Assembly (NCBI GenBank): GCA_903881585.1
Contig: CAIRTW010000302.1
Coordinates: 1 to 40,917 of the forward strand
DNA length: 40,917 bases
Origin: an uncultured Bacteroidota bacterium
GTDB lineage: Bacteria; Bacteroidota; Bacteroidia; Chitinophagales; Chitinophagaceae
Direction: 5' to 3'
A model generated the notes under the pieces. That model was not told the DNA's origin. It worked only from the letters and a program-made list of their open reading frames with translations, and made no database searches. Below are positions 17,085 to 25,093 of the stretch, one piece after another; the first letter of the stretch is position 1, and each line of letters starts with the position of its first letter. A program made the translations under genes and the position numbers.

Positions 17085-20000
17085 TTAATTCGCCACCGTC
17101 TTTAACACTGTTGACGGCGCTTTCAGCCAGTTTATATTTTGCAGATGGATAGTGAATGAAAGGCTCCTGGCAAACAGATTTTTTCTTCCGTACGTGTTTG
17201 TAAGGTAATTCTGGAAATCGCTGCTCATGATAACGGGATAGTAAAAGCTAACAATGTCTTTGATAACATACACCTCAACACCTGCATCGTAAAGCAGGGT
17301 AGTGCTGCTGATATTGGTAGCCGTCTGGTTGTTGTTGGGTATCAGCCCGGCATCAAGGAACAAGCGGACGGGGATTTTACCAAATGGCAGGTCGGTTTTG
17401 AGATTTAGCGTAGCCATCCAGTTGTCGCTTCTTGCAGCGCCATTGTAAACCGGCACTTTGAAGCCGCCTTCCTCAACAGATATTTGCTGTGCTGCCAGGC
17501 GGCTATGGGCATTCCTGCCCAGGTAAGTGCCATCGTACAGGTAATCATCCACACCCGAATAGCTGGCATTCAGCTCATACTGCGAGGTCACTGCTGGGTC
17601 GCTGCTTATGGGGATGAATTTACCAAGGTAGCATCGGATATAGAGCGATTTGTTTTTCTTGTTGTAGTCTATTCTCAGATTGCCTTCCGCGTTGATCTTG
17701 GCGAAGTCTGGGCCCATCTGGCCCTCCAGGCTGTAGTCAAATGGATTGTAGGTGCGTTTGTTCTGGTGTTTATACCGGATAAGGCCATAAGTTTTCTGCT
17801 GCGTTTTTAATGTGGGCTTGCTCAGGCTGTCCGTGCCATAATCAATATGCTGCTCGCTGATGTTGTATTCTTTTAGCAGCAGTGTGCGCGTTACCGTGCT
17901 TAGCGGATCATGCTCGTTAAAAGTAAAGTTCAGCGACGGAGCCACTTTTATGTAGCGCGCATATAAGGGGCTGGTAAGATTTATAAGCGTTTCATCATCA
18001 TGAAAAGTCTTTGCATCCGCCTGCAGCATTATTTCTTTAAAGACGTTTTCTGGATACCAGAGATAGCCCGCAGAGCCAACGCCTGTAAACCCTTTTGTAA
18101 CAAAGGAATACATAGGCGCTACCGCAAATCGGAAGCAGTTCTCGGGCACAGTAAGATTGTGCAGCAATAGCAGTGGCATGATGTGGTCGTACTGGTTGTA
18201 GGCTACGTAGGGCACTACAAATATCTTGTCTACGCTCGATTCGTTGAGGCCGAAGTAGGGCCTGATACCCAGTTTAAAACGGGGGCTGAAGGTGGAGTGC
18301 CGGCGGAACACGTCATTATCCTTCTTGCCGTCGGGAATTACATCGTCGATTTTTAGTTTGTCCCAGTCATTGCCTGGAATGGTCACTTGGGTGGTCTTCT
18401 CAAATGGCTCGCTCCAAACCTTATTTATGAGCGAATCCTCGCTATATATGTCAATCAGCACCGGGGATGTGATGCCAGTATTATTCCGGATAGTTACGAT
18501 GGTATTATAAGTGGGTTGGTGGTGGTGCCCGCCACTGTTTGCCTTGGTTATGGTAAAGTCTATCTTTTTATCTGTGTGCAGTATCGTATCAAAAAACCAG
18601 CCTATCGGCTTTGACGTATGCTTTTCAAGGCATGCTCTAAAATCTTCCGGATAAGGATGGTGAAAATGCCATTTGTCATAATAGTCTTTCATTCCTTTTT
18701 CAAAATCGCCGGGGCCTATATATTTTTCCAGCCAGTTCAGCATCAGCCCTGTTTTATAATATACATCAAGGCCATAGTTGAGTTTGGTGAAATTGGTTGC
18801 AGGCTGGTCTATAGCCTGGTCCATGTGAGTGGCTGCATGTTCATAATAAAACAGAGTTTCATCAATAGCTATTTTGATGCCTTTCGATGTATCGTTCTTC
18901 AGGTCGTTTGTAGTCTTTTGCTCATAAAACGTATTGATGCCTTCATCCATCCATGCATGGTCGCGCTCGTTGCTGCCCAGCATACCATAAAACCAGTTGT
19001 GCCCCAGCTCATGTACTATCACGGTTTCCAGGTTTGTCTTCACCGTCTTGTCAACAATGGTAATGGTAGGGTATTCCATGCCGCCGCCCGCGTGCATATC
19101 GCCCAGCACCGCCTTTACGGTACTGTATTGGTATGGCCCCACCCATTTGCCATAGTGTTTCACTGTCTCTTTCATGTAGCGTGTGGCGTCTTTCCACTCG
19201 CGCTGGTAAGATGGTAAGAACGCAGCCCATGTGGTCACTAATTTGTTATTGCCGGGCGAATAGACGGTGTCCTTCCTTAACAGCCAGCGTTTATCGGCAA
19301 ACCATGCAAAGTCGTGTATGTTATCTTCATGGTAGTGTACCGTTTTCGTTTCAAGTGCGCTGGAGGGCCAGCCTTTATCGTAAAGCGAATCGGCTGGTGG
19401 TGGCTGCTGGGCGAGGCTGTCAAGCCATTTATTTTCTTTTTCATCCATGCAGTTTCCCGTAGCCATCAGCACATAATTTTCCGGCAGCGTAATGTTCACA
19501 TCATAGGAGCCATATTCACTGAAGAACTCGCCTTGGTCGAGATAAGGTATGGGATGCCAGCCTTTCTGGTCATATACTGCGGGCTTAGGGAACCACTGCG
19601 AGATAAAGTAAGCCTGTCCCGTATGCCCCATCCTTGAAAATACAATGGGAATCTTTACTCTGAATGGTGTAGATATTTTAACAGTAGCACCGGGCAGCAG
19701 TGGTTTTAGCAGGTCTATGCGGGCTATGTCAGGAGCGTTCTCTGCACTGAAATGCTCCACGGTCACTCCATCTATCGTGAATTGCAGACTGTCTATATAG
19801 CCGCGGTCTTTTTGTTTGGCGTAGTAAAACGAGGTGTTGCCATTCAGATCCATCTGGCGGGCAAAGGGTGTGCGGTCATTTTTATAGGCATTAGGCCATA
19901 GGTGCATGTATATGAAGCGAAGCGTATCGGGCGAGTTGTTGGTGTAGGTAATTTCCTCAAATGCATCAAGAATGTTGGTCCTGTCATTCAGCCGCACATC

Positions 20001-20090
20001 GATCTTAGAATCCACGCGCTGCTGCCAGGATGGTTGTGCAAAAGAGTTCACAGTAAAAAGAAAGGCAAATACAAAAGCGAGGTACTTCAT
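17085..20090 (-). CDS. large secreted M1-type (gluzincin) metallopeptidase
   Basis: The protein has 1001 residues with a signal peptide (1-18, ends SFAQ), so it acts in the periplasm or outside. The gluzincin zinc site is complete: HELGH (360-364) with glutamate E383 19 residues on in AWMDEG. The upstream substrate-binding motif is GGGMEYP (335-341), in place of the GxMEN of aminopeptidase N. The M1 catalytic core ends near residue 540. The remaining 450 residues form an unassigned beta-rich part with no T9SS sorting signal. Family members act as aminopeptidases; specificity here is unproven. A TATTTTAG (one mismatch to the -7 box) lies 4 bp before the ATG. Confidence 0.88.
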   Translation of the reverse strand: MKYLAFVFAFLFTVNSFAQPSWQQRVDSKIDVRLNDRTNILDAFEEITYTNNSPDTLRFIYMHLWPNAYKNDRTPFARQMDLNGNTSFYYAKQKDRGYIDSLQFTIDGVTVEHFSAENAPDIARIDLLKPLLPGATVKISTPFRVKIPIVFSRMGHTGQAYFISQWFPKPAVYDQKGWHPIPYLDQGEFFSEYGSYDVNITLPENYVLMATGNCMDEKENKWLDSLAQQPPPADSLYDKGWPSSALETKTVHYHEDNIHDFAWFADKRWLLRKDTVYSPGNNKLVTTWAAFLPSYQREWKDATRYMKETVKHYGKWVGPYQYSTVKAVLGDMHAGGGMEYPTITIVDKTVKTNLETVIVHELGHNWFYGMLGSNERDHAWMDEGINTFYEQKTTNDLKNDTSKGIKIAIDETLFYYEHAATHMDQAIDQPATNFTKLNYGLDVYYKTGLMLNWLEKYIGPGDFEKGMKDYYDKWHFHHPYPEDFRACLEKHTSKPIGWFFDTILHTDKKIDFTITKANSGGHHHQPTYNTIVTIRNNTGITSPVLIDIYSEDSLINKVWSEPFEKTTQVTIPGNDWDKLKIDDVIPDGKKDNDVFRRHSTFSPRFKLGIRPYFGLNESSVDKIFVVPYVAYNQYDHIMPLLLLHNLTVPENCFRFAVAPMYSFVTKGFTGVGSAGYLWYPENVFKEIMLQADAKTFHDDETLINLTSPLYARYIKVAPSLNFTFNEHDPLSTVTRTLLLKEYNISEQHIDYGTDSLSKPTLKTQQKTYGLIRYKHQNKRTYNPFDYSLEGQMGPDFAKINAEGNLRIDYNKKNKSLYIRCYLGKFIPISSDPAVTSQYELNASYSGVDDYLYDGTYLGRNAHSRLAAQQISVEEGGFKVPVYNGAARSDNWMATLNLKTDLPFGKIPVRLFLDAGLIPNNNQTATNISSTTLLYDAGVEVYVIKDIVSFYYPVIMSSDFQNYLTNTYGRKNLFARSLSFTIHLQNINWLKAPSTVLKTVAN

Positions 20091-20150
20091 GCTGCTAAAA
20101 TAAGGGAAAAGTTGTGAGATAGAACGGCAGGTTAGCAGTTTTAGTATTGT

Positions 20151-20765
20151 TTACTCTTGCCCTTGCAGCATTTCTTTCCACTCAGGCCCCAGTTGCAGCG
20201 ATGAGCCTATGTAGAGCTTCATCAGTTGCACCATTTCTTCTGCGTCCCAGGAGTACACTCCGGATGCGAAATATACACGCCCTTCCTTCGTATCGAAATA
20301 CAGGTTGCCGTTATGATGCAGGCTCTGGATAAGATGTTCCTGTGTTTCAAAGCCCAGGTAGTCGTAGCACATACCTTTCAGCGGATGATCGGTCTTGCGG
20401 CCCTTGCCTTCGTAATGGAGGATACCTATCTGGCGCCAGTCGTAGCGTTTTATGTTCTGGGAGAAGAGCGATTTTTTGATGATGGTGATAGATTGCTGAT
20501 CCAGCAGCAAGCGCTCGTTGAAGAACATACGGGCCAGGAAACGGTTGGCTGCAAGCAGGTAAATAGCAGATGCGCCTATGCACGCCGCCCAATGAACAAA
20601 ATTATGGATCAGAGGCAGGGCCTGTAGCAGGAAGATAGTAGCCATGCCCATCGTAAACACAAACTCAACAAGATACAGCGCACGTATGCGCTTGTTGGTC
20701 CTGTTGCCCAGTGTGATGAGCAGGCTTTGGTCGCCCCAGTAATATGTGATGCTACCCTGTGACAC
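20151..20765 (-). CDS. membrane protein of unknown function, overlapping lipB
   Basis: The protein has 204 residues and starts at GTG 20765, inside the lipB 3' end; the overlap is 14 bp and the frame differs, so translation is probably coupled. No ATG lies close by. Two hydrophobic segments (about 31-51 and 57-79) form a hairpin anchor, and the rest (80-204) is soluble and could resemble a bacterial PH-like domain, though I do not recognise it. It probably faces the cytoplasm. No link to lipoate synthesis is evident beyond the shared transcript. Confidence 0.65.
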   Translation of the reverse strand: MSQGSITYYWGDQSLLITLGNRTNKRIRALYLVEFVFTMGMATIFLLQALPLIHNFVHWAACIGASAIYLLAANRFLARMFFNERLLLDQQSITIIKKSLFSQNIKRYDWRQIGILHYEGKGRKTDHPLKGMCYDYLGFETQEHLIQSLHHNGNLYFDTKEGRVYFASGVYSWDAEEMVQLMKLYIGSSLQLGPEWKEMLQGQE

Positions 20766-21483
20766 TTATTGGTTCATTTATTATTTCAGCATTAAATACT
20801 ATGCCAAATTCATGCTTTAAAAAATCCTTTACCTCTTGCTCATCAACCGGATGGCCCAGTTCTTTTTGAATAGATGTAACACTTTTATCCGTGATGCCGC
20901 AGGGTACAATATAATCGAAATAATGAAGGTCGGTATTTACATTAAGTGCAAAACCATGCATGGTCACCCACCTGCTGCACCTTACGCCCATAGCACATAT
21001 CTTACGCGCTTTGCCTTTTGTTCCCGCATCCAGCCACACGCCGGTAGCGCCGGGCAACCTGCCGCCATCTATGCCATAATGAGCTATCGTGCGGATGATC
21101 ACCTCTTCAAGGTTGCGCATATACTTGCCCAGGTCGGTAACAAAATGCTCCAGGTCCAGGATGGGGTAGCCTACTACCTGGCCGGGGCCGTGGTAAGTAA
21201 TATCGCCGCCCCGGTTGGTTTTGAAAAACGAAACGTCCAGCTCTTTCAGCCGGGCATCATTTACCAGCAGGTTTTCAATATGCCCACTTTTGCCTATTGT
21301 ATATACGTGCGGATGCTCGCAGAAAAGAAGGTGATGTTGTGTGCCATTATCAGAAGGCTGGGCATCGGGCATGTTATACCATTTGGCCTTTATCTGCAGG
21401 TTTGCTTGCAGTAAAGACTCCTGGTATTCCCAGGCAGCATCATAAGCCACCTTTCCCATATCCTGAAATAATATCGTCTGCAT
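20752..21483 (-). CDS. lipB: octanoyltransferase LipB
   Basis: The protein has 243 residues. It moves an octanoyl group from acyl carrier protein to a lysine of lipoyl domains in pyruvate and 2-oxoglutarate dehydrogenases and the glycine cleavage H protein. Visible features are RGGDITYHGPGQ (91-102), the acyl-transfer lysine K161 in RKICAMGV and the catalytic cysteine C195 in VPCGI. Length is at the upper end for the family. No lipA gene is adjacent. A TAAATTGC element (minus 21503-21496) may be the -7 box, 12 bp before the ATG. It is followed by the overlapping membrane-protein gene. Confidence 0.95.
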   Translation of the reverse strand: MQTILFQDMGKVAYDAAWEYQESLLQANLQIKAKWYNMPDAQPSDNGTQHHLLFCEHPHVYTIGKSGHIENLLVNDARLKELDVSFFKTNRGGDITYHGPGQVVGYPILDLEHFVTDLGKYMRNLEEVIIRTIAHYGIDGGRLPGATGVWLDAGTKGKARKICAMGVRCSRWVTMHGFALNVNTDLHYFDYIVPCGITDKSVTSIQKELGHPVDEQEVKDFLKHEFGIVFNAEIINEPISVTG

Positions 21484-21631
21484 AAAAATGAGTATGCAAT
21501 TTACAGGTTTTATTGGTTAATGAACAATAGATTCTCATTAACTTCCTATAGCCGTACAAGGCAATAGCATGTCTTTTAACCTCATTTTTGATAGAGCTGG
21601 GTCTTTAAATACTAACTCGCAGACCTTGCTA

Positions 21632-22945
21632 TTACAGTTTTCTAAAGGGGGTGTTAGATTTTAAATTCCCGTTTGAATCTTTAACTACCACAAGGTATAT
21701 GCCTGCAGGTATATCGCTCAAAGGAAAGGTGTTTGTACCTGGCCTCTTAACCTGCCAGTTTGTATTCAATCTCTTTCCCATCATATCATATACCAGTACC
21801 AGATCATCAGCATATAGTCCAGTAACATTCACCACATCTTTCGAAGGGTTCGGAAATATGTGGATGGTAGAGGTGTTGTTGACATTGGTAACGCCTGTTG
21901 TAGAAGTTACTGTGGTATCAGGAACATACCTGGTGGCTTGTATAGCCGAGTCAACTGCAGCACGACTGAACGCATAGAAACAGGTAAAAGTATAGCTATT
22001 GGCGGGGTGCATATGTGCAGCGGCGGTAGTACGGTAGCCTACGCTGTCGGACGCACTGTCGGCAGGCGCTAAATGAGCTATCCGAAGCGCGAGGCCAATA
22101 GCTATATCTCCGGGATCTCCAACCCCGGGGGTATATTCAGCGGAAAATGTTTCACCCAATATGGTGCTGATATCAATTGTTGATGAAATAGGCCATGAAT
22201 TATAAATGAAGGCCTTGGCATTTGAATCCGCTGTGCCCAATGCAAGATAAGCGCCTGTATAAGTTTCCCCATCGGCCGAAACCACGGCGGCATTGAACGC
22301 GTTTGGCTGTTGGTACACAACTGCATTGTTGGTCGTAAAACTCCCCCCTTCTGCTTCGTCATTATCAGGGTCCAGGGTTCTTAAATAGTAAATATTATTT
22401 TTTGCAACAGAAGCGGTGTTGGTGATGGTGATTTTTATAGTAAAAAAGAGTGCATTAGTATCCAGCGACGTAACCTGGGTAAGCTCCAGGCTGTCAAATA
22501 CACCCTGCCACGTGCCCGATTTAGTACTGCCGCTAATGTTGTAGGAAACATTTGCACCGGAGACGGCGCCTGTGAAACCAGGGCTTGCATCCGTGTTATA
22601 ACCATCGCAATTCAATGCGCCTTCCTGTAAGCTCCATCCTTCAAACGGGGAGCCTGGTAAAAAATAATCTCCGTAGAATGGAGGAGTGCCAACCGCCCAG
22701 CCATCCATATCCGGGTCCGCTACAAAGCCAAGGCCATAAGTGCCGGTGTCGGCACAAGGTGTATACGCGCCGCCCGTTACATTACCGTGGTAGCCAGCTG
22801 GCTGGTGCGGTGCTCCATACGATCCGCCGGGAGCTATCCCAAGCTCAACATATTTTCCCTGGAGAAAGACACTGCAGCCTGACATTTGTGCCTGCACATT
22901 TGAGATCACGGCTACACTAAAGATCAATGTAAATAATTTTTTCAT
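21632..22945 (-). CDS. T9SS-secreted protein of unknown function
   Basis: The protein has 437 residues with a signal peptide ending in VQAQ (about 1-20). The mature part is rich in small polar and aromatic residues and has two Asp-rich loops (DPDMDGW near residue 78 and LDPDNDEAEGG near 190) that may bind calcium. The C-terminal sorting domain starts at IHIFPNPSKDVVNV and includes DIPAGIYLVVV. It is probably a surface or released structural protein. No enzymatic motif is visible. It lies 132 bp downstream of a lipoprotein gene in the same direction; a long inverted repeat (22998-23020) sits between them. Confidence 0.78.
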   Translation of the reverse strand: MKKLFTLIFSVAVISNVQAQMSGCSVFLQGKYVELGIAPGGSYGAPHQPAGYHGNVTGGAYTPCADTGTYGLGFVADPDMDGWAVGTPPFYGDYFLPGSPFEGWSLQEGALNCDGYNTDASPGFTGAVSGANVSYNISGSTKSGTWQGVFDSLELTQVTSLDTNALFFTIKITITNTASVAKNNIYYLRTLDPDNDEAEGGSFTTNNAVVYQQPNAFNAAVVSADGETYTGAYLALGTADSNAKAFIYNSWPISSTIDISTILGETFSAEYTPGVGDPGDIAIGLALRIAHLAPADSASDSVGYRTTAAAHMHPANSYTFTCFYAFSRAAVDSAIQATRYVPDTTVTSTTGVTNVNNTSTIHIFPNPSKDVVNVTGLYADDLVLVYDMMGKRLNTNWQVKRPGTNTFPLSDIPAGIYLVVVKDSNGNLKSNTPFRKL

Positions 22946-22997
22946 GATGTATATTTATACGGTTAAAAAAACTCTGTTTCCAATGATAAGACGAATT

Positions 22998-23020
22998 ATT
23001 AACTAAAAACGTTAGTTAAT
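22998..23020. repeat. perfect 9-bp-arm inverted repeat upstream of the T9SS gene
   Basis: ATTAACTAA (22998-23006) pairs with TTAGTTAAT (23012-23020) over a 5-bp spacer. It lies 52 bp before the ATG at 22945 and just upstream of a TATCATTG (-7-like, plus 22981-22988). No T run follows on the minus strand, so an operator is at least as likely as a terminator. Confidence 0.5.
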
Positions 23021-23076
23021 GAGTGATATATTTATTGTTTAAATAAAAAAACGATGCGAAAAGGCTGCTGAAAGGG

Positions 23077-23556
23077 CTATGGCCGGATATAGATCTTGCC
23101 TGTAACAATATGATTGCTCTGATGCCCGGCGCGATCTACAATATAAAGTTCCAAACTGACCGTGTCACCGGCTTTGTGAAGGGAATCGTATCTCATGGAA
23201 AGCATGTCTGGCGTGAATACAAAAGTGCAGATACCTTGTATCCCCTTTTTAGGATCTTCAATGCTTTGGTCGATAGTCGGAAAAAAATAACCAACATATC
23301 CTGTGTCATACCGGGAATCCTTTATATAGATATCTTTCTGTGTGCCGGTGGCGCTGTTGCCCAGATCTGCATCGCCATCCACAATAGAGAACTGAAGCAG
23401 GCCGGTATCTATATTCTGTATTATTGAGTCAGCTCCCTGCGTGGAACCGAAATAGATAAGCCCGATCTGTGGTATCTTTGACACATCACTGCTCTTCTGG
23501 CAGGAGAAAACTGCCACAGCTATAAGCGACAAATAGAAGACGTACCGGATTTTCAT
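23077..23556 (-). CDS. small lipoprotein
   Basis: The protein has 159 residues with a lipobox VFSC giving lipidated cysteine C19, so it should be an outer-membrane or periplasmic lipoprotein. The mature part contains SIVDGDADLG, an Asp-rich turn seen in many Bacteroidota Ig-like lipoproteins, and ends in a beta-strand (GKIYIRP). No enzymatic motif is visible. It is divergent from the LuxE-like gene with only 19 bp between the two start codons, so each promoter must lie in the other gene or overlap it. It may be cotranscribed with the T9SS gene downstream. Confidence 0.72.
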   Translation of the reverse strand: MKIRYVFYLSLIAVAVFSCQKSSDVSKIPQIGLIYFGSTQGADSIIQNIDTGLLQFSIVDGDADLGNSATGTQKDIYIKDSRYDTGYVGYFFPTIDQSIEDPKKGIQGICTFVFTPDMLSMRYDSLHKAGDTVSLELYIVDRAGHQSNHIVTGKIYIRP

Positions 23557-23575
23557 TGAACCAAAGATAATAAAA

Positions 23576-24571
23576 GTGCCTTATAATACATCGTTAAATA
23601 ATTCCATTAATGTGCTCCAGGCAACTGCTGGCAATTTCGAAAGCCTTGCGCTGGAAGTATTCCGGTATCAGCATCATTACAACGGCCTGTACCGCCAATA
23701 CTGCGAAGCGCTGCATATTAACGTAGCTGAGATTAAATTATTACGGCAGATACCTTTTTTGCCCATATCATTTTTTAAGACTCATAAAGTAGTAACCGGT
23801 AATAGCGAGACCACGCAACTCATATTTGAAAGCAGCGGAACCACCGGCGAAACACCGTCACGGCACTATATACCAGATGCGGCTATTTACAGATCGTCGC
23901 TCCTGCAGGGTTTTGAAGAGTTTTATGGAGACCCGGCCGAATATGTGATCCTGGCATTGTTGCCTTCCTACCTGGAGCGGCAAAATGCATCTCTGGTGTA
24001 CATGGCAAAGACCATGATGGAGCAAAGCGGCCAAACTGAAAATGGGTTTTATATCAATGAATGGGAGCAGTTAAGTGAGGTCCTGTCCCAGCTGGAGAGG
24101 AACAAACAAAAGGTACTGCTGCTAGGCGTCACTTTTGCGCTGCTCGATTTTGCGGCTGCTTTCCCCATGCCGCTTGCATCTACGATAGTGATGGAAACCG
24201 GTGGCATGAAGGGCCGGAGAGAGGAGTTGACCAGGGCAGAAGTACATGGTATTTTAAAAAAACAATGGCAGCTAAAAGAAGTGCATTCAGAATATGGCAT
24301 GACCGAATTGCTCTCGCAGGCTTATGCCACAGCAGGTGGTATCTTTAAGTGTACGCACACTATGCGCGTATTTGCCCGTGATATTAACGACCCGCTGGAA
24401 GTTATGGAACAGGGCACAGGGGGCATCAACATAATAGACCTCGCCAACATCAATTCCTGTGCATTTATTGCTACAGAAGATATTGGCACTATTGCGGCTG
24501 ATGGGTCCTTTGAAGTATTAGGAAGAATGGACCACAGTGCGCTGAGGGGGTGTAGCCTGATGGTGGTGTGA
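23576..24571 (+). CDS. LuxE/PaaK-like adenylate-forming acyl-transfer enzyme
   Basis: The protein has 331 residues and starts at GTG 23576, the only suitable start. It has the AMP-binding P-loop-like motif FESSGTTGETPS (84-95) and a SEYGMTEL block (about 238) as in the ANL superfamily. Length and order match the LuxE-type acyl-protein synthetase/short PaaK-like group, which activates carboxylic acids as adenylates and passes them to protein or CoA. In bioluminescent bacteria LuxE works with LuxC, but no luxC or lux gene is present here, so the role differs. Its substrate is unknown. It ends 97 bp before the RND operon, with a separate promoter in between. Confidence 0.82.
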   Translation: MPYNTSLNNSINVLQATAGNFESLALEVFRYQHHYNGLYRQYCEALHINVAEIKLLRQIPFLPISFFKTHKVVTGNSETTQLIFESSGTTGETPSRHYIPDAAIYRSSLLQGFEEFYGDPAEYVILALLPSYLERQNASLVYMAKTMMEQSGQTENGFYINEWEQLSEVLSQLERNKQKVLLLGVTFALLDFAAAFPMPLASTIVMETGGMKGRREELTRAEVHGILKKQWQLKEVHSEYGMTELLSQAYATAGGIFKCTHTMRVFARDINDPLEVMEQGTGGINIIDLANINSCAFIATEDIGTIAADGSFEVLGRMDHSALRGCSLMVV

Positions 24572-24630
24572 GCACGGTCACTGTCCAGGAAATAGTTTAA
24601 ATGTTAAACATGCTCAACAATGTCTTCTTA

Positions 24631-24663
24631 TTGATTCTCATTTAAAATAATGCCATACCTTTG
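24631..24663 (+). promoter_or_regulatory. promoter of the RND efflux operon
   Basis: TTG (24631-24633), 22 bp, then TACCTTTG (24656-24663) fits the Bacteroidota TTG/TAnnTTTG promoter. The -7 box ends 5 bp before ATG 24669, so the message would start at or next to the first codon (leaderless or nearly so). Confidence 0.7.
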
Positions 24664-24668
24664 CCCCA

Positions 24669-25034
24669 ATGAATAAAAGGATCTTTTTTATTCTTTTGCC
24701 CGTATTTGTCCTGCTATTTCACACTAGCTGGGGCAATGGCATTGATTTTAGATTCTTTCCAAAAGAACAAAGTTCAAGTATTGTTTCACAGGCTTCAGCT
24801 CACAATACAATCCCTTCCTCTTCCGATCTTAAAAATGGTGGCGGCAAAGTAAACAGGAATGCCATCCGTATAAAGGCAAAGAACGGTTTCTTTGAGTTGA
24901 ACATTCCTGAGGTTTGGTCTTTCACGACCAAAGTTGCCTATCCTACCCGGCTTGTGTTCGGTGTGTACAACATATACACTGCCGATGCGCATCCTGCCAT
25001 CTATAATTTAAGAGGCCCACCTCCGCTGGCCTGA
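24669..25034 (+). CDS. small secreted protein with LRGPP C-terminus, first gene of the efflux operon
   Basis: The protein has 121 residues with a signal peptide (1-22, RIFFILLPVFVLLFH). The mature part has no known domain. The C-terminus ends AHPAIYNLRGPPPLA, like the small protein at 5300-5641 (AHKVVSLRGPPAFPLA). It lies 59 bp upstream of the TolC-type gene and behind a good promoter, so it is probably expressed with the efflux pump. Unlike the first LRGPP protein it has few histidines. The role is unknown; an accessory role at the envelope is inferred from position. Confidence 0.75.
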   Translation: MNKRIFFILLPVFVLLFHTSWGNGIDFRFFPKEQSSSIVSQASAHNTIPSSSDLKNGGGKVNRNAIRIKAKNGFFELNIPEVWSFTTKVAYPTRLVFGVYNIYTADAHPAIYNLRGPPPLA

Positions 25035-25093
25035 TCTGCCGTATTTTTTGTTTTTAATTCTTTAGGCTGCTCCGGCCTGTAATAATTTATTTT

